A DNA stretch of 64,000 nt from Phycisphaerales bacterium (GCA_029260295.1 JAJDDN010000002.1:310001-374000); one strand, 5' to 3'; shown: positions 45,911 through 56,981, numbered from the stretch's first letter. The notes: a model not told the origin generated them from the sequence alone. Translations and numbers: made by a program.

Positions 45911-47137
45911 TTACGAAACGATCTGGCTCATCTTGAAGATCGGGAGAATAATCGCCATTGCGATGAATCCAACGACTGAACCCATTAGGATGATCATGAT
46001 GGGCTCAATCATTCCGGTAACCATTTTGATATGGTCCTTGAGCTGCTGCCCGTAATAGATTGAAATCTCGTCGAGCACCTCGCCGAGCTTACCGGACTCC
46101 TCACCCGCCGCGATCATCTGCACAACAGATTTAGGCAGCAGCGAACTGCTCTGGAGCGGCTCGGCGATCTTCCGCCCCTGCTTGACCGAGCCGTGCACCT
46201 TCCGCCACATCCCTTCAAACAACCTGTTGCCCGAAATATCACCCGTAATCCGCAGCGTATCGAGCATCGGGACACCCGCATTGATCAGCTGCCCCATGGT
46301 CTGCAGCGACCGTGTGATATACAGCGAACGGAACAAGTTCTTGAGAATAGGGATCGAGAGCTTCGTGCGATCGATCCAGAACGCGCCGATCTCGGTCCTC
46401 GAGAACGCGAAGAACAAACCCGCCAGCACAAGCAGCCCACCGATCAAGAATGGCCACTGCGAAAGAAGAACCTGAGAGAGCATCATCAGGAAGTTTGTCG
46501 CCCAAGGCAACACATCCTCCTTGCCCTCAAAGACCGTGTAGAACTTGGGCAACACAAAGGTCATCAAGAAAATCGTCACGGTAACCGCCATCCCGCCGAT
46601 AATCGCGGGATAGATCGAGGCCCCGATGACCATCTTCCGGGTCTCGATCTGCTGACCAATATACCCAGCAATCCGTACCAACATTTCCGAGAACGAGCCG
46701 GACATCTCAGATGCCCGAACCATATTGACATACAGAGGCGAGAACAGCTTGGGGTGCTTGGCAAGCGCATCGGAGAACTGCTTGCCCGCCTCGACATCGG
46801 CCTTGAGTTCCTCGATCACCTTGCGGAACATTTTGTGATCGGTCTGATCAGCGATCCCGTCAAGAGCCGCACGGAGATTGATACCCGCCCGGATCATCAC
46901 CGCCAGCTGCGTCGTAAAGTCCAGCACATTCTTCTGCGAGGGTTTCTTTGAGTTCAGATCATTGAGCGTCTTCAAGATCCCCGTCTGACCCAGCCCCTCC
47001 TTGGCTTGGTCTACTGACATCACATGAACACCCTGGTTCCGAAGGACCGCCGCCGCTGAAGCCGCGGTATCAGCCGAAAGGACACCCGTCCGGATCTTTC
47101 CGTCGGCTGCTCTGACCTGGTATTTGTAGCTTGGCAT
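45911..47137 (-). CDS. Type II secretion/type IV pilus inner membrane protein (PilC/GspF)
   Basis: MPSYKYQVRAADGKIRTGVLSADTAASAAAVLRNQGVHVMSV, FTTQLAVMIRAGINLRAALDGI, EPIMIILMGSVVGFIAMAIILPIFKM. Confidence 0.93.
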   Translation of the reverse strand: MPSYKYQVRAADGKIRTGVLSADTAASAAAVLRNQGVHVMSVDQAKEGLGQTGILKTLNDLNSKKPSQKNVLDFTTQLAVMIRAGINLRAALDGIADQTDHKMFRKVIEELKADVEAGKQFSDALAKHPKLFSPLYVNMVRASEMSGSFSEMLVRIAGYIGQQIETRKMVIGASIYPAIIGGMAVTVTIFLMTFVLPKFYTVFEGKEDVLPWATNFLMMLSQVLLSQWPFLIGGLLVLAGLFFAFSRTEIGAFWIDRTKLSIPILKNLFRSLYITRSLQTMGQLINAGVPMLDTLRITGDISGNRLFEGMWRKVHGSVKQGRKIAEPLQSSSLLPKSVVQMIAAGEESGKLGEVLDEISIYYGQQLKDHIKMVTGMIEPIMIILMGSVVGFIAMAIILPIFKMSQIVS

Positions 47138-47174
47138 GAAGAATCTCCGTCCGCCTCAACAGGCAATCTACTCT

Positions 47175-48230
47175 CTAGGCAACCAGTTGACGCTCGAGCT
47201 TGTCTGGGAACACGGCCTTGGCAATCGCGTCTTCCTTACTAATCGTCCCGTTGAAATACAACTCCGCGATTGATGAATCCAGCGAACACATCCCGATCGC
47301 CCGGCTCGTCTCGATCACATTGGGGATCTCGAAAATCTTGTTCTCACGGATCATGTTCCGGACCGCGGGCGTGCACAGCAGCGTCTCTACAGCAGGCACC
47401 ATCCCGGGACGATCGCTCCGCGTAAACAGTGTCTGCGAGATCACCGCCTGCAGCGTCGTAGACAGCATCGAACGGATCTGGTTCTGCTGCCCCGATGGAT
47501 ACATATCAATAATACGAGACACCGTCTGCGAGGTATTGACCGTATGGAGCGTTGACAACACCAAGTGACCAGTCTCGGCAGCACTGATCGCAAGCGAGGT
47601 CGTCTCAAGGTCACGCATTTCGCCCACCAGAATAATGTCCGGGTCCTGACGCAACGCGTGCTTGAGCCCCGATGTAAACGAGGACATATCCCGACCGAGC
47701 TCCCGTTGTTCGATCAGACACTGATCCGATTCGAACATATATTCAACCGGGTCTTCGAGCGTAATGATGTGCTTGGCGTACCGCTCGTTCATCGCCTGGA
47801 TCATCGCGGCGAGCGTCGTTGATTTACCAGAACCAGTATCGCCGGTCACCAGCACAAGCCCGCGGGGCAGATATGTCAACCGAGCAATCACCTCTGGGAG
47901 CGCGAGCGCCTCGAGCGGCGGAACCTTGGTCTTAATCGCACGCATCGCAAGCCCGATCGTGCCTTTTTGAAGGTGTGCATTGACACGGTACCGGGCCAAA
48001 CCTTCCACCGCGTACGAGAAGTCCGCGTCCTGTTCTTCGTCGAACGCCTTCCGCACATGCTTGTTGGCGATCCGCTCGAACATCGCCGAGACGACTTCCT
48101 GCGACAACGGGGTTTCGCTCAGCTTAGTAATCACCTGGTGAATACGAACCATCGGTGGCTCACCAGCGATGATATGAATGTCAGAAGCATCGGCCTCATG
48201 GGCCTGACGAAGAATGGCATCGAGTTCCAC
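47175..48230 (-). CDS. pilT: PilT-family twitching ATPase
   Basis: ASDIHIIAGEPPMVRI, GDTGSGKSTTLAAMI, EDPVEYMF, AETGHLVLSTLHTVN. Confidence 0.94.
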   Translation of the reverse strand: MELDAILRQAHEADASDIHIIAGEPPMVRIHQVITKLSETPLSQEVVSAMFERIANKHVRKAFDEEQDADFSYAVEGLARYRVNAHLQKGTIGLAMRAIKTKVPPLEALALPEVIARLTYLPRGLVLVTGDTGSGKSTTLAAMIQAMNERYAKHIITLEDPVEYMFESDQCLIEQRELGRDMSSFTSGLKHALRQDPDIILVGEMRDLETTSLAISAAETGHLVLSTLHTVNTSQTVSRIIDMYPSGQQNQIRSMLSTTLQAVISQTLFTRSDRPGMVPAVETLLCTPAVRNMIRENKIFEIPNVIETSRAIGMCSLDSSIAELYFNGTISKEDAIAKAVFPDKLERQLVA

Positions 48231-48492
48231 GGCAATATCTCCCGGGGTGGGGTGTGAATCAAGCGTCTGATGGCAGCACCCAAAGCACCGCCATCAACCA
48301 AATCATCGGCCTCTTGGGGCAATCGATTGATCCGAGTCCGTGTTGAGTATGGGAAAGCGGGGCCGTCTGTGCGGGCAAATCTCCCCAAGCCTGAACTCAA
48401 GCCCCCGCACACCCGTTAGTCTTTGACAAAGACACCCGATAATGCAGCCGCACCCCGGCTCAAGCCCGGTCCCTGCCCAATCTCAATATAGA

Positions 48493-48951
48493 TCAACGAG
48501 CGATCGCCTCACGGGCCTGGACCGCCAAAACATCGACCCGCTCGTTCTCCGGGTGCCCATCATGACCCCGCACCCAGTGAAAGCTGATCTGGTGGACCTT
48601 GCGGAGCTCATCGAGCTGCTTCCAGTGGTCCACATTCTTCACAGGCTTCTTGGCCGCCGTCTTCCACCCGCGCTTCTTCCACCCGTCGAGCCAGGTCTCG
48701 AGCCCCTTGAGCACATACTGCGAATCCGAATACAGCTCGACGATGCTCGGCGATTGCAGGTCCCCAAGACCCTCGATGACAGCCTGCAGCTCCATCCGGT
48801 TGTTGGTGGTGTCATGCTCAGCCCCCGACATCTCCCGAGACTTGCCCGTCCGTGGATGCACCAACAAATACGCCCACCCCCCAGGCCCCGGATTGCCCGA
48901 ACAGGCGCCATCGGTAAACAAATTAACCTTGCTCTTTGGTGTATCACTCAT
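48493..48951 (-). CDS. rnhA: Ribonuclease HI
   Basis: [89 protein letters not shown]. Confidence 0.95.
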   Translation of the reverse strand: MSDTPKSKVNLFTDGACSGNPGPGGWAYLLVHPRTGKSREMSGAEHDTTNNRMELQAVIEGLGDLQSPSIVELYSDSQYVLKGLETWLDGWKKRGWKTAAKKPVKNVDHWKQLDELRKVHQISFHWVRGHDGHPENERVDVLAVQAREAIAR

Positions 48952-49000
48952 CGCGCGGATCATACCCCCCAAACCCCGCCCGGTTGGTCTAGGATCGACC

Positions 49001-51955
49001 ATGAGCAACGCACCCGCAACAGCAGCCAGTGTTCAGAGCAGAGTTCATCGCATCCAGATCCACCCAACAGACCACGCCGGCGACCCACGCGCCAGCGAGT
49101 TCATCCACCGGGCAGAGCTTCTGGGAACCACCATATCCAGAGCCACCAGCGCGCGGATTTATCTCATAGAAGCCGACCTCGATAGCGACCAACTCGACGC
49201 CGTCGTCACACAACTCCTCTGCAATCCAGTGGTTGAAACAGTCACCCTCGGCTCTTCAACCCCCCACCCCGATGCCGTCCTCACCGAAGTCCACCCACTC
49301 CCCGGAGTTATGGACCCGCCCGCCCAATCCACCGCCGCCGCCATCAAAGCATTGACAGGCATCGACGCGATGGTCTCCACCGGGTACCGCTACGAAATCT
49401 TCGGGCTTACAGAATCAGAAGCCCATTCCATCGCTCAGCGGGTGCTCGCCAACCCCATCGTCTCCTCGGTCCACATGGAGCCGTACTCACCAGACGAACT
49501 CCCCAAAGGCCACGACCATGGCTTCACCCTCACCCATGTCCCCATCCGCGAGCTTTCCGACGATCAACTCGAAACCCTCTCCCGCGATGGGCACCTCTTC
49601 CTCGACCTCCACGAGATGCAGGCCATCCGCCACGAGTACCAAACCCTTGGCCGCGAACCAACCGACATCGAACTCGAAACCCTCGCCCAGACCTGGTCCG
49701 AGCACTGCGTCCACAAAACGCTCAAAGCCACCATCCACTACACCGGCCCAAACTATCTTGATCAGAATGGCGAAGGCATCGACTGGTCCACCCGACCCCA
49801 CCACGAGGTCCACGATGACGGCTCAGTCACCATCCACAATCTCCTCAAAGCCACGGTCGCCGCCGCGACCTTCGAGCTCATCGAAGAAGGCATCGACTGG
49901 ACACAGTCTGTATTCGTAGACAACGCCGGCATCGTCAAGTTCGACGACGACCACTCCGTCTGCATCAAGGTCGAAACCCACAACCACCCCAGCGCCCTCG
50001 AACCCTACGGCGGCGCCGCCACCGGCATCGGAGGCTGCATCCGTGACATCATGGGCACCGGACTCGCCGCCAAACCCATCGCCAGCACCGATGTATTCTG
50101 TGTCGCCCATCCAGACATCAACAACATCCCCGACGGCTGCCTCCATCCAAAGCGCGTTCTCTCCGAAATCGTCGGGGGCGTCCGCGACTACGGCAACCGC
50201 ATGGGCATCCCCACCGTCAACGGAGCAGTCTCTTTCGACGACCGCTACATCGGAAACCCACTCGTCTATGTCGGATGCATCGGGATCATGCCAAGCGATC
50301 TCATCAGCGGCGACGCCCAGCAAGACGACCGCATCATCGCCCTGGGCGGACGCACCGGACGCGACGGCATCCACGGCGCGACCTTCAGCTCCGCCGAACT
50401 CACCGACACCCACGCCGACGAGTTCAGCCACGCTGTGCAAATCGGCAACGCGATCGAAGAAAAACGAACCCTCGATGCCATCCTCCGCGCCCGCGACTAC
50501 GACGGCGGCCCCCTCTTCACCTCAATCACCGACTGCGGAGCCGGCGGGTTCTCCTCAGCCGTCGGCGAAATGGGCGAGCAGATCGGTGCCGATGTGCATC
50601 TCGACCGCGCCCCGCTCAAATACAACGGGCTCACCTACGACGAGATCTGGATCTCCGAAGCCCAAGAACGCATGGTTCTGGCGGTCCCAGAGAAAAACCT
50701 CACCAAACTCCGCCAGATCTGCGAGCAAGAACATGTCGAGATGGCCGACCTCGGACACTTCGGCACCCCCGGCGCCGAACTGGTCCTCAACTACCACGGC
50801 ACTCAAGTCGGCCGCCTCCCCATGAAGTTCCTCCACGACGGCATCCCCACCCCAACCCGCACCGCGACATGGACTCCAAAGCCAACCACCGAATCAAAAC
50901 CCAACGACTCCAAAGTTGATCTTGGCGACGCCCTCCTCAAACTCCTCGCCCATCCAAACATCGCCAGTAAACACTGGATCATCCGCCAGTACGACCACGA
51001 GGTCCAAGGCAATACCGTCATCAAACCCCTCGTCGGTCCACGCGGGATCGGCCCGAGCGATGCGTCAGTCATTGAACCGGTCCCGGGAACAGGCCGGGGG
51101 CTTGCAGTTGGGTGCGGATTGGTCACAGGGCTCTCCGATGATCCGTACCAGATGACACTCGCCGCCATCGACGAATGCATCCGCAACCTCGTCTGCGTCG
51201 GTACCGATCCGGATCAAGTCGCAATCCTCGACAACTTCTGCTGGCCGAGCTGCAAGAAGCCTGAGAACCTGGGTTCCCTCGTCCGCGCCGCCCACGCGTG
51301 CTACGACGGCGCCAAGGCCTACAAAACACCATTCGTCTCAGGCAAAGACTCGCTCAACAACCAGTTCACCACCAAAGACGGCCAAACAATAGAAATCCCA
51401 CCAACACTCCTCATCACAGGGATGGGCATCGTCCCATCGCTCAACAACATCGTCACCAGCGACGCAAAAACCCCGGGCAATACCGTCGTCCTCGTCGGCA
51501 AGCACCAAAGCGAATCACTCGGCGGCTCCCACGCCCAGATGCTCGGCTTCGCGCCCAAAGGCTCAACACAACCAACAGTCGATCTTAAAACCGGCCCCGC
51601 CCTCGCAAGAGCGATGCACCAAGCCATCAACGCCGGGCTCGTCCAAAGCGCCCACGATGTCTCCGACGGCGGCATGCTCACAGCACTCGCAGAAATGCTT
51701 ATCGCCGGATCATCCACGGATTCGCCGATCGGCTTTGCGGGCTCGGTTGATTTAAATCTTGGTCTGGCTCTGGCCGAATCGCCATCGTGCTATGTGATCG
51801 AAACATCCGACCCAGAAGGGCTCGCCAAAGCCCTCGCCGATCACCCGGTGCTCGCCCTCGGGAAACTCAACGATTCAGATCGGCTCACATGGTCAGGATT
51901 CGATCTCAGTGTCGAGCAGCTCACCGCCGCGTGGCGCAGCACCCTCGACTGGTAA
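49001..51955 (+). CDS. purL: Phosphoribosylformylglycinamidine synthase, PurL with N-terminal PurS-like repeats
   Basis: PurL motifs ([79 protein letters not shown]) after ~165 aa PurS-like region. Start at ATG 49001. Confidence 0.94.
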   Translation: MSNAPATAASVQSRVHRIQIHPTDHAGDPRASEFIHRAELLGTTISRATSARIYLIEADLDSDQLDAVVTQLLCNPVVETVTLGSSTPHPDAVLTEVHPLPGVMDPPAQSTAAAIKALTGIDAMVSTGYRYEIFGLTESEAHSIAQRVLANPIVSSVHMEPYSPDELPKGHDHGFTLTHVPIRELSDDQLETLSRDGHLFLDLHEMQAIRHEYQTLGREPTDIELETLAQTWSEHCVHKTLKATIHYTGPNYLDQNGEGIDWSTRPHHEVHDDGSVTIHNLLKATVAAATFELIEEGIDWTQSVFVDNAGIVKFDDDHSVCIKVETHNHPSALEPYGGAATGIGGCIRDIMGTGLAAKPIASTDVFCVAHPDINNIPDGCLHPKRVLSEIVGGVRDYGNRMGIPTVNGAVSFDDRYIGNPLVYVGCIGIMPSDLISGDAQQDDRIIALGGRTGRDGIHGATFSSAELTDTHADEFSHAVQIGNAIEEKRTLDAILRARDYDGGPLFTSITDCGAGGFSSAVGEMGEQIGADVHLDRAPLKYNGLTYDEIWISEAQERMVLAVPEKNLTKLRQICEQEHVEMADLGHFGTPGAELVLNYHGTQVGRLPMKFLHDGIPTPTRTATWTPKPTTESKPNDSKVDLGDALLKLLAHPNIASKHWIIRQYDHEVQGNTVIKPLVGPRGIGPSDASVIEPVPGTGRGLAVGCGLVTGLSDDPYQMTLAAIDECIRNLVCVGTDPDQVAILDNFCWPSCKKPENLGSLVRAAHACYDGAKAYKTPFVSGKDSLNNQFTTKDGQTIEIPPTLLITGMGIVPSLNNIVTSDAKTPGNTVVLVGKHQSESLGGSHAQMLGFAPKGSTQPTVDLKTGPALARAMHQAINAGLVQSAHDVSDGGMLTALAEMLIAGSSTDSPIGFAGSVDLNLGLALAESPSCYVIETSDPEGLAKALADHPVLALGKLNDSDRLTWSGFDLSVEQLTAAWRSTLDW

Positions 51956-51966
51956 CGGAGCAATCA

Positions 51967-53910
51967 TTAAGCAGCTCTGGTAGATGGTTGCATCAACACA
52001 TTCATCCACTTGCCGAGGTTCTTGACAAAATCATTCTTGGAGATGCATTCGGTTACGCCAAGTTTCGCGACTTCGGCTCGGGTTTCCTCGCAATCATGGG
52101 CCGTGAGCACAAAGAACGGGATCTCTTTATGCAGACCAAGACCACTGAACTTCCGGTAAACATCCAGCCCATTGCACCCGGGAAGATTCAGATCACACAC
52201 AATCAGATCCGCGGGCGACTCTCCTCGTTCAACCATGCTCTCAAAGAACTCACACGCTTCCATACCATTCATAATCCATCGCACATCCGCGTTGGTCTTC
52301 CTTTTGAGAAGCGTCATCACTAATGTAGCAGCAAGCGCGTCGTCTTCGATCAACACAATCTGTTGCGTCCCACCACCGGTAGGAATGAGATCTGACAAAC
52401 CATCGCTCTTAGAAGGTGCCTCTAAACTTGATTCAGTTGCAGACCCGGGAATCCAGACCTGCACATTATTCCGCCCCGCTTCTTTGGCCGCATATACGCC
52501 CGCATCAGCCTCACTAACCATCTGCCCCGCGTTCTTCAACCGATCCACAGGCCCTGCATCAACTGCAGAAACACCGACACTCACTCGAACTGAAAGTTCG
52601 TCAGGCCCCTCATCACATCCACGGATATCAAACGGTTTATTAGCTATCTCACTCCGAACACGCTCTGCAATCTCAGTCGCCTCGCGCACTGTGCACCCCG
52701 GCAAAATCACCGAGAACTCTTCCCCTCCATACCGACACACGCACCCCTTGTCCCCAACCGTCTCGGTCGCCCGCCTGGCAAGTTCGACTAATACAGCGTC
52801 GCCAACAGCGTGGCCATGCGTATCGTTCACATTCTTGAACTTGTCAGCATCAAAGAAAAGAACCGCAAAGTCTCTGCCAGTCTCTTTATGCTCCGCGAAC
52901 TCGCTTTCCATCTGAGCATCAAACTCTTTCCGATTCGGGATACCCGTCAATCCATCGGTAAACGCTTGTTTCTCGAGCGATTCGGTCTGTCGCTGCATCG
53001 AAATCTGATGCTCCAGACCGCGTTCCTGAGCTTGGCTCATCAGCAACTGAACATCTTTGAGATCCCCAATCTCGGTATTAAAGAGAGAAGCCAGTTCCTT
53101 TGCAGATTCATTGACATCTACGAGCAACTCAGACATATCTATCTTCTGTTTCGGGAACCAAGCCGCGGTTTGCCGCTCGATCCTCCGAATCACAGAACTG
53201 GGCGTCTTTGCACTCAACGCCTCGGCGACCTGCGTCCCAAGAGACACCGCACGGATCATCTCAATATCACCGGACTTGGCCTTCTCCGGATCATGATGGT
53301 ACGCGATCGCCTCGGCAATATTCTCCGGAAGCGACCACTTCCGAGCGAGCGCAGCCCCCACAGTTGCATGCGTAAATCCAAAGTTTGTAGTCTCAATCGG
53401 GCTCACATTCCCATGCTCTATATCACGGATCGTGTCGAGGTACCGCCCACGGATTGCGGTAAATGTCGCCAGCATCCCCATGTCCTGAAACAACGCCGCG
53501 GAAAAAACCTCATCTTTGTCAGAGATCCCAAACCGCTCGGCAATGGCCCGAGAAGCCGTCGCTCCCATGAGCGTCCGTCTCCAATGCCCGATCATATCAA
53601 ACCCGTCATGATCCGTGTTTGAAGTGGTCTCGACAAGTGAGAACCCGAGTACCAATGATTTGACAGTATTGAGCCCGAGATACCCCATCGCTCGATCAAT
53701 TGAACCACACCTATTGGCCAGTCCGTAATAACTTGAGTTGACCGTTTTGAGCACCTTCCCTGCGAGCGCTTGGTCCTGTTGAACAGTCTTTGCGATTTCA
53801 CTGATCTGAACATCGGGATTTCCCGTCAGTTCAATCAGTTTGGCCGCCACAGCGGGCAGCGAAGGGAGCGATGGACAGTTAAGAACATCTTCAATCTGTA
53901 TCTGACTCAT
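51967..53910 (-). CDS. HDOD-GGDEF-REC multidomain signalling protein
   Basis: HDOD (LPSLPAVAAKLIELTGNPDVQISEIAKTVQQDQALAGKVLKTVNSSYYG), GGEEF motif in YGGEEFSVILPG, receiver LIEDDALAATLV...LIVCDLNLPGCNGLDVYRKF. Confidence 0.9.
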   Translation of the reverse strand: MSQIQIEDVLNCPSLPSLPAVAAKLIELTGNPDVQISEIAKTVQQDQALAGKVLKTVNSSYYGLANRCGSIDRAMGYLGLNTVKSLVLGFSLVETTSNTDHDGFDMIGHWRRTLMGATASRAIAERFGISDKDEVFSAALFQDMGMLATFTAIRGRYLDTIRDIEHGNVSPIETTNFGFTHATVGAALARKWSLPENIAEAIAYHHDPEKAKSGDIEMIRAVSLGTQVAEALSAKTPSSVIRRIERQTAAWFPKQKIDMSELLVDVNESAKELASLFNTEIGDLKDVQLLMSQAQERGLEHQISMQRQTESLEKQAFTDGLTGIPNRKEFDAQMESEFAEHKETGRDFAVLFFDADKFKNVNDTHGHAVGDAVLVELARRATETVGDKGCVCRYGGEEFSVILPGCTVREATEIAERVRSEIANKPFDIRGCDEGPDELSVRVSVGVSAVDAGPVDRLKNAGQMVSEADAGVYAAKEAGRNNVQVWIPGSATESSLEAPSKSDGLSDLIPTGGGTQQIVLIEDDALAATLVMTLLKRKTNADVRWIMNGMEACEFFESMVERGESPADLIVCDLNLPGCNGLDVYRKFSGLGLHKEIPFFVLTAHDCEETRAEVAKLGVTECISKNDFVKNLGKWMNVLMQPSTRAA

Positions 53911-54097
53911 GCGGAGAACCCCTGTGTGTAGAGAACCCGACCACACCGATTGATGTAACCGATTCCTATCCCCACATTCGGTGAGGTCGCACACAGAAAT
54001 GAACATTCGTATTCAGAAGTGGGTAAATTATCTCATTGATTTTGTGTAACACTCATCGATCTCAAAATTAACCAATCTGCAAGTGATGAGTACGCAA

Positions 54098-55537
54098 TTA
54101 TCGGAGCCCGTATTCGTTGAGTTTGCGGTACAAAGTCCGTTCCCCAATCCCCAGCATTTTGGCCGCCTGCTCACGGTTCCCGCCCGTCAGCTTGAGCGTT
54201 TCCCGGATCGCCTGCCGCTCAAGTTGCTCTAGGCTCGTCCCCGCCAAAGATCCGATTGAATAGGACCCATTCCCCCCAGCCAAATCGGATTCCCGGACCT
54301 CATCAGGCACAAACTCAACCCCGATTATTGACCCGCTCTGACCCCCACTCATCACCACCATCGTCTGCACAGTATTGAGAAGCTGCCGAACATTACCGGG
54401 CCAGTCGTACGCCGTCAATCGAAGCATCGCCGCATCCGACATCTCGGGAAGCGCCTTGCCCGGATTCAGTTCACCAGCAAACCGGCTCACCGCATGCCGA
54501 ACAATCCTCGGAATATCCTCCCGCCGGTCCCGCAGCGCCGGCAGATTCACAACCGTCCCCTTAATCCGAAAATACAAATCCTGACGGAAGGTCCCGTCCT
54601 TGATCATCTGTTCGAGATCCTTATTGGTCGCGCTGACCAATCGGACATCAACCTTCCGCAACTCGTTGGACCCGAGCCGAACAACCTCCCCAGACTCAAG
54701 CACCCGAAGCAACTTCGCCTGCATCGCCAAAGGCATGTCCCCGATCTCATCGAGAAACAGCGTCCCCCCATTGGCGTACTCAAACACCCCCTCCCGATCC
54801 TTCTCCGCACCGGTAAACGCCCCCCGCACATGCCCAAACAACTCGTCCTCAAGCAGATTCTCCGCCTGACCAGCACAGTTCATCGACTTAAACTTCTTCC
54901 CATCCCGGGCCGAGTTCCGATGCACGGCCTGAGCAATCAGCTCCTTCCCCGTCCCGCTCTCACCCGACACCAACACCGAAATATTCGACCGCGCCACCGT
55001 CCGCACGGTCTCAATAATCTTCCGCATCGACTCAGCACCAGCAATGATCCCCGCAAACCCCTCGTGCTGAACCAGATCCTTGAGTTCCTCAGACTCACTC
55101 CGAAGCACCGCCTGCTCCGCAGCACGCTTGACCACCGACCGCAGCACCACCAGATCCAAAGGCTTCTCAACAAAGTCAAACGCCCCATGCTTAAACGCAT
55201 CGCGGGCCGTCGGTACATCGCCGTGGGCCGTGACCATAATCGTCTCGGCATCGGGCTGATGCTTGCTTGCGAGTTCCAAAACCTTCATCCCCGCATTGGA
55301 CCCGTCGCCATTCACCCCATGCACCCCCGCGCTCTCGGGCATCCGGAGATCCGTGATGATCACATCGAACTTCCCAGCCGTGATCTCTTCATAGGCCCGC
55401 TCAACCGTATTGACAGTCGTGCACACATGCCCCGGCCGGCGCAACGAATCAACAATCACATCGGCGTGCTCGATCTCGTCTTCAACGATCAGCACCTGGG
55501 CGATCACGGGCTCATGTTTGGTATCGGTATCTGCCAT
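54098..55537 (-). CDS. Sigma-54-dependent NtrC-family response regulator
   Basis: REC (LIVEDEIEHADVIVDSL, DVIITDLRMP), AAA+ GESGTGKELIA, GAFTGA, C-terminal Fis-type HTH (AAKMLGIGERTLYRKLNEYGL). Confidence 0.94.
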   Translation of the reverse strand: MADTDTKHEPVIAQVLIVEDEIEHADVIVDSLRRPGHVCTTVNTVERAYEEITAGKFDVIITDLRMPESAGVHGVNGDGSNAGMKVLELASKHQPDAETIMVTAHGDVPTARDAFKHGAFDFVEKPLDLVVLRSVVKRAAEQAVLRSESEELKDLVQHEGFAGIIAGAESMRKIIETVRTVARSNISVLVSGESGTGKELIAQAVHRNSARDGKKFKSMNCAGQAENLLEDELFGHVRGAFTGAEKDREGVFEYANGGTLFLDEIGDMPLAMQAKLLRVLESGEVVRLGSNELRKVDVRLVSATNKDLEQMIKDGTFRQDLYFRIKGTVVNLPALRDRREDIPRIVRHAVSRFAGELNPGKALPEMSDAAMLRLTAYDWPGNVRQLLNTVQTMVVMSGGQSGSIIGVEFVPDEVRESDLAGGNGSYSIGSLAGTSLEQLERQAIRETLKLTGGNREQAAKMLGIGERTLYRKLNEYGLR

Positions 55538-55580
55538 TGCTCTATGGTAGGGGCCGCCCGAGTTTGTGTCTGAGGATAAA

Positions 55581-55652
55581 CGAGCCGCGACCGTAAGGGA
55601 GTGGTCTTCTAAGCGTCAACTCACGATCCCACTCCCTCACGGTCGCGGCTCG
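55581..55652. repeat. REP/BIME-like long imperfect inverted repeat
   Basis: CGAGCCGCGACCGTAAGGGAGTGG (55581-55604) and CCACTCCCTCACGGTCGCGGCTCG (55629-55652): 24-bp arms with one mismatch, 24-nt spacer. Confidence 0.85.
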
Positions 55653-55670
55653 TAAGCCAATAAAAACCAC

Positions 55671-56174
55671 CTACAAAGTCAGCACACCGAGCTGATGCCT
55701 CCGCAGGGCACACGCCGCGATCGCCAGAGCATCCGCCAGATCCGCCGGCTTAGGGAGTTCTGGAAGATCAAACATCGACTGCACCGACAACTGCATCTGC
55801 TCCTTGGTCGCCCGCCCAGACCCCGCCATCGCCTTCTTGACCTCCGCCGGCTTGAGTTCCACAACCTCGATCCCCGCCGACCGAGCCGCCAGCAAGATCA
55901 CGCCACGCGCGTGGGCCATCTTAATAACCGTCGCCGGGTGATCTTTATGAGCAAACATCCCCTCAATCGCCACCAGATCTGGGCTCACCCGCTCAATAAG
56001 CTCGCAGACATCGGTATGGAGTTCCACCAGCCGATCCCCCATCGGAGGCACCGGTGACCCGCTCTTAGTCAACCGAAACACCCCCGCCTCAACAATCGCT
56101 GGCCGAATCGAATCCCCCGAGATGCACCCATAGCCGGTAATCGACAAACCAGGATCAAAGCCAAGGACTCGCAT
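55671..56174 (-). CDS. ruvC: Crossover junction endodeoxyribonuclease RuvC
   Basis: MRVLGFDPGLSITGYGCI, VAIEGMFAHKDHPATVIKMAHARGVILLA, PAEVKKAMAGSGRATKEQM, DLADALAIAACALRR. Confidence 0.94.
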   Translation of the reverse strand: MRVLGFDPGLSITGYGCISGDSIRPAIVEAGVFRLTKSGSPVPPMGDRLVELHTDVCELIERVSPDLVAIEGMFAHKDHPATVIKMAHARGVILLAARSAGIEVVELKPAEVKKAMAGSGRATKEQMQLSVQSMFDLPELPKPADLADALAIAACALRRHQLGVLTL

Positions 56175-56195
56175 AGATTCAGTATAGTGGATTAC

Positions 56196-56981
56196 TCAGG
56201 GCTCGGTGATCAGATCAAACGGAATGCGGTACGCGGGAAGAATAAAGATTTGATCCTCAAGTAGCGTTGTGCCTTTATCCGTCATGGCACTGACATTCCC
56301 AGTAGCGTTGGCGATTCCTGCAAGCACCAGCGTGCCATCGGTATAGACGCCGATGAGCGGACTCCCCGACAATCGAAGCCCCGAACGCTTTTTTTCTGAA
56401 AGAGAAATTATTATATATTTCCTGTTGTCATCAATTAACCAGATTTTCATGGGGATGGCAACGACTTCGTCGCTCCCTGATCGTCGCGACACCAGCGTCA
56501 AGTTCCGTAGGTCATCTACACGCTCAAACTCAAGTGGTTCGAGCTGAGCATAATCTAGAATGGGCTCTGCAATGTGTAAGAATAGATAGTCCCCTTGTAT
56601 ATCTTCATCAACAACCTGTTTATCCCCCGGCTCACGATGACGACGATTCCCGCTCCAACCATCACCAATGATGCTGTAATCAATTGCATGCCCATTCATC
56701 TTCAGTGGATGTCCTGGCTCAGGATCATACAAAAAAGCATGGGCCGCTGTTAATACGGTATGTTCCCCGATCGCTACCCCGGTCAATATCCCATGCGACA
56801 TATACAGATCCGGGTCGTCATAAAGCCGCAAGTTCTTGATCTCAACAACCCCCCGAGTAGCCCCCGCAGGCGGCGCGTACAAACACCCGCCGCTCAAAGT
56901 CACAAAGAGCATGAAACAGCAGACACGAAGTAAGCTGTAAATTGAAGTTGAGGATCCGGTATCAATACTAATGATTCGCAT
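56196..56981 (-). CDS. Lipoprotein with trypsin-like serine-protease-like core (paralogue 1)
   Basis: SGGCLYAPPAGATRGVVEIKN lipobox; GEHTVLTAAHAF (His), QGDYLFLHIAEP (Asp), LRLSGSPLIGVYTDGTLVLAGI (Ser). Confidence 0.65.
   Translation of the reverse strand: MRIISIDTGSSTSIYSLLRVCCFMLFVTLSGGCLYAPPAGATRGVVEIKNLRLYDDPDLYMSHGILTGVAIGEHTVLTAAHAFLYDPEPGHPLKMNGHAIDYSIIGDGWSGNRRHREPGDKQVVDEDIQGDYLFLHIAEPILDYAQLEPLEFERVDDLRNLTLVSRRSGSDEVVAIPMKIWLIDDNRKYIIISLSEKKRSGLRLSGSPLIGVYTDGTLVLAGIANATGNVSAMTDKGTTLLEDQIFILPAYRIPFDLITEP

Noticed and set aside
46193-46951. 252-aa plus-strand ORF
   Set aside because: Antisense to pilC/gspF.
48240-48490. Possible gene between pilT and rnhA
   Set aside because: Only short ORFs with no motif; left as intergenic.
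54494-55573. 359-aa plus-strand ORF
   Set aside because: Antisense to the NtrC-type gene; His/Arg/Pro-rich shadow frame with no motif.
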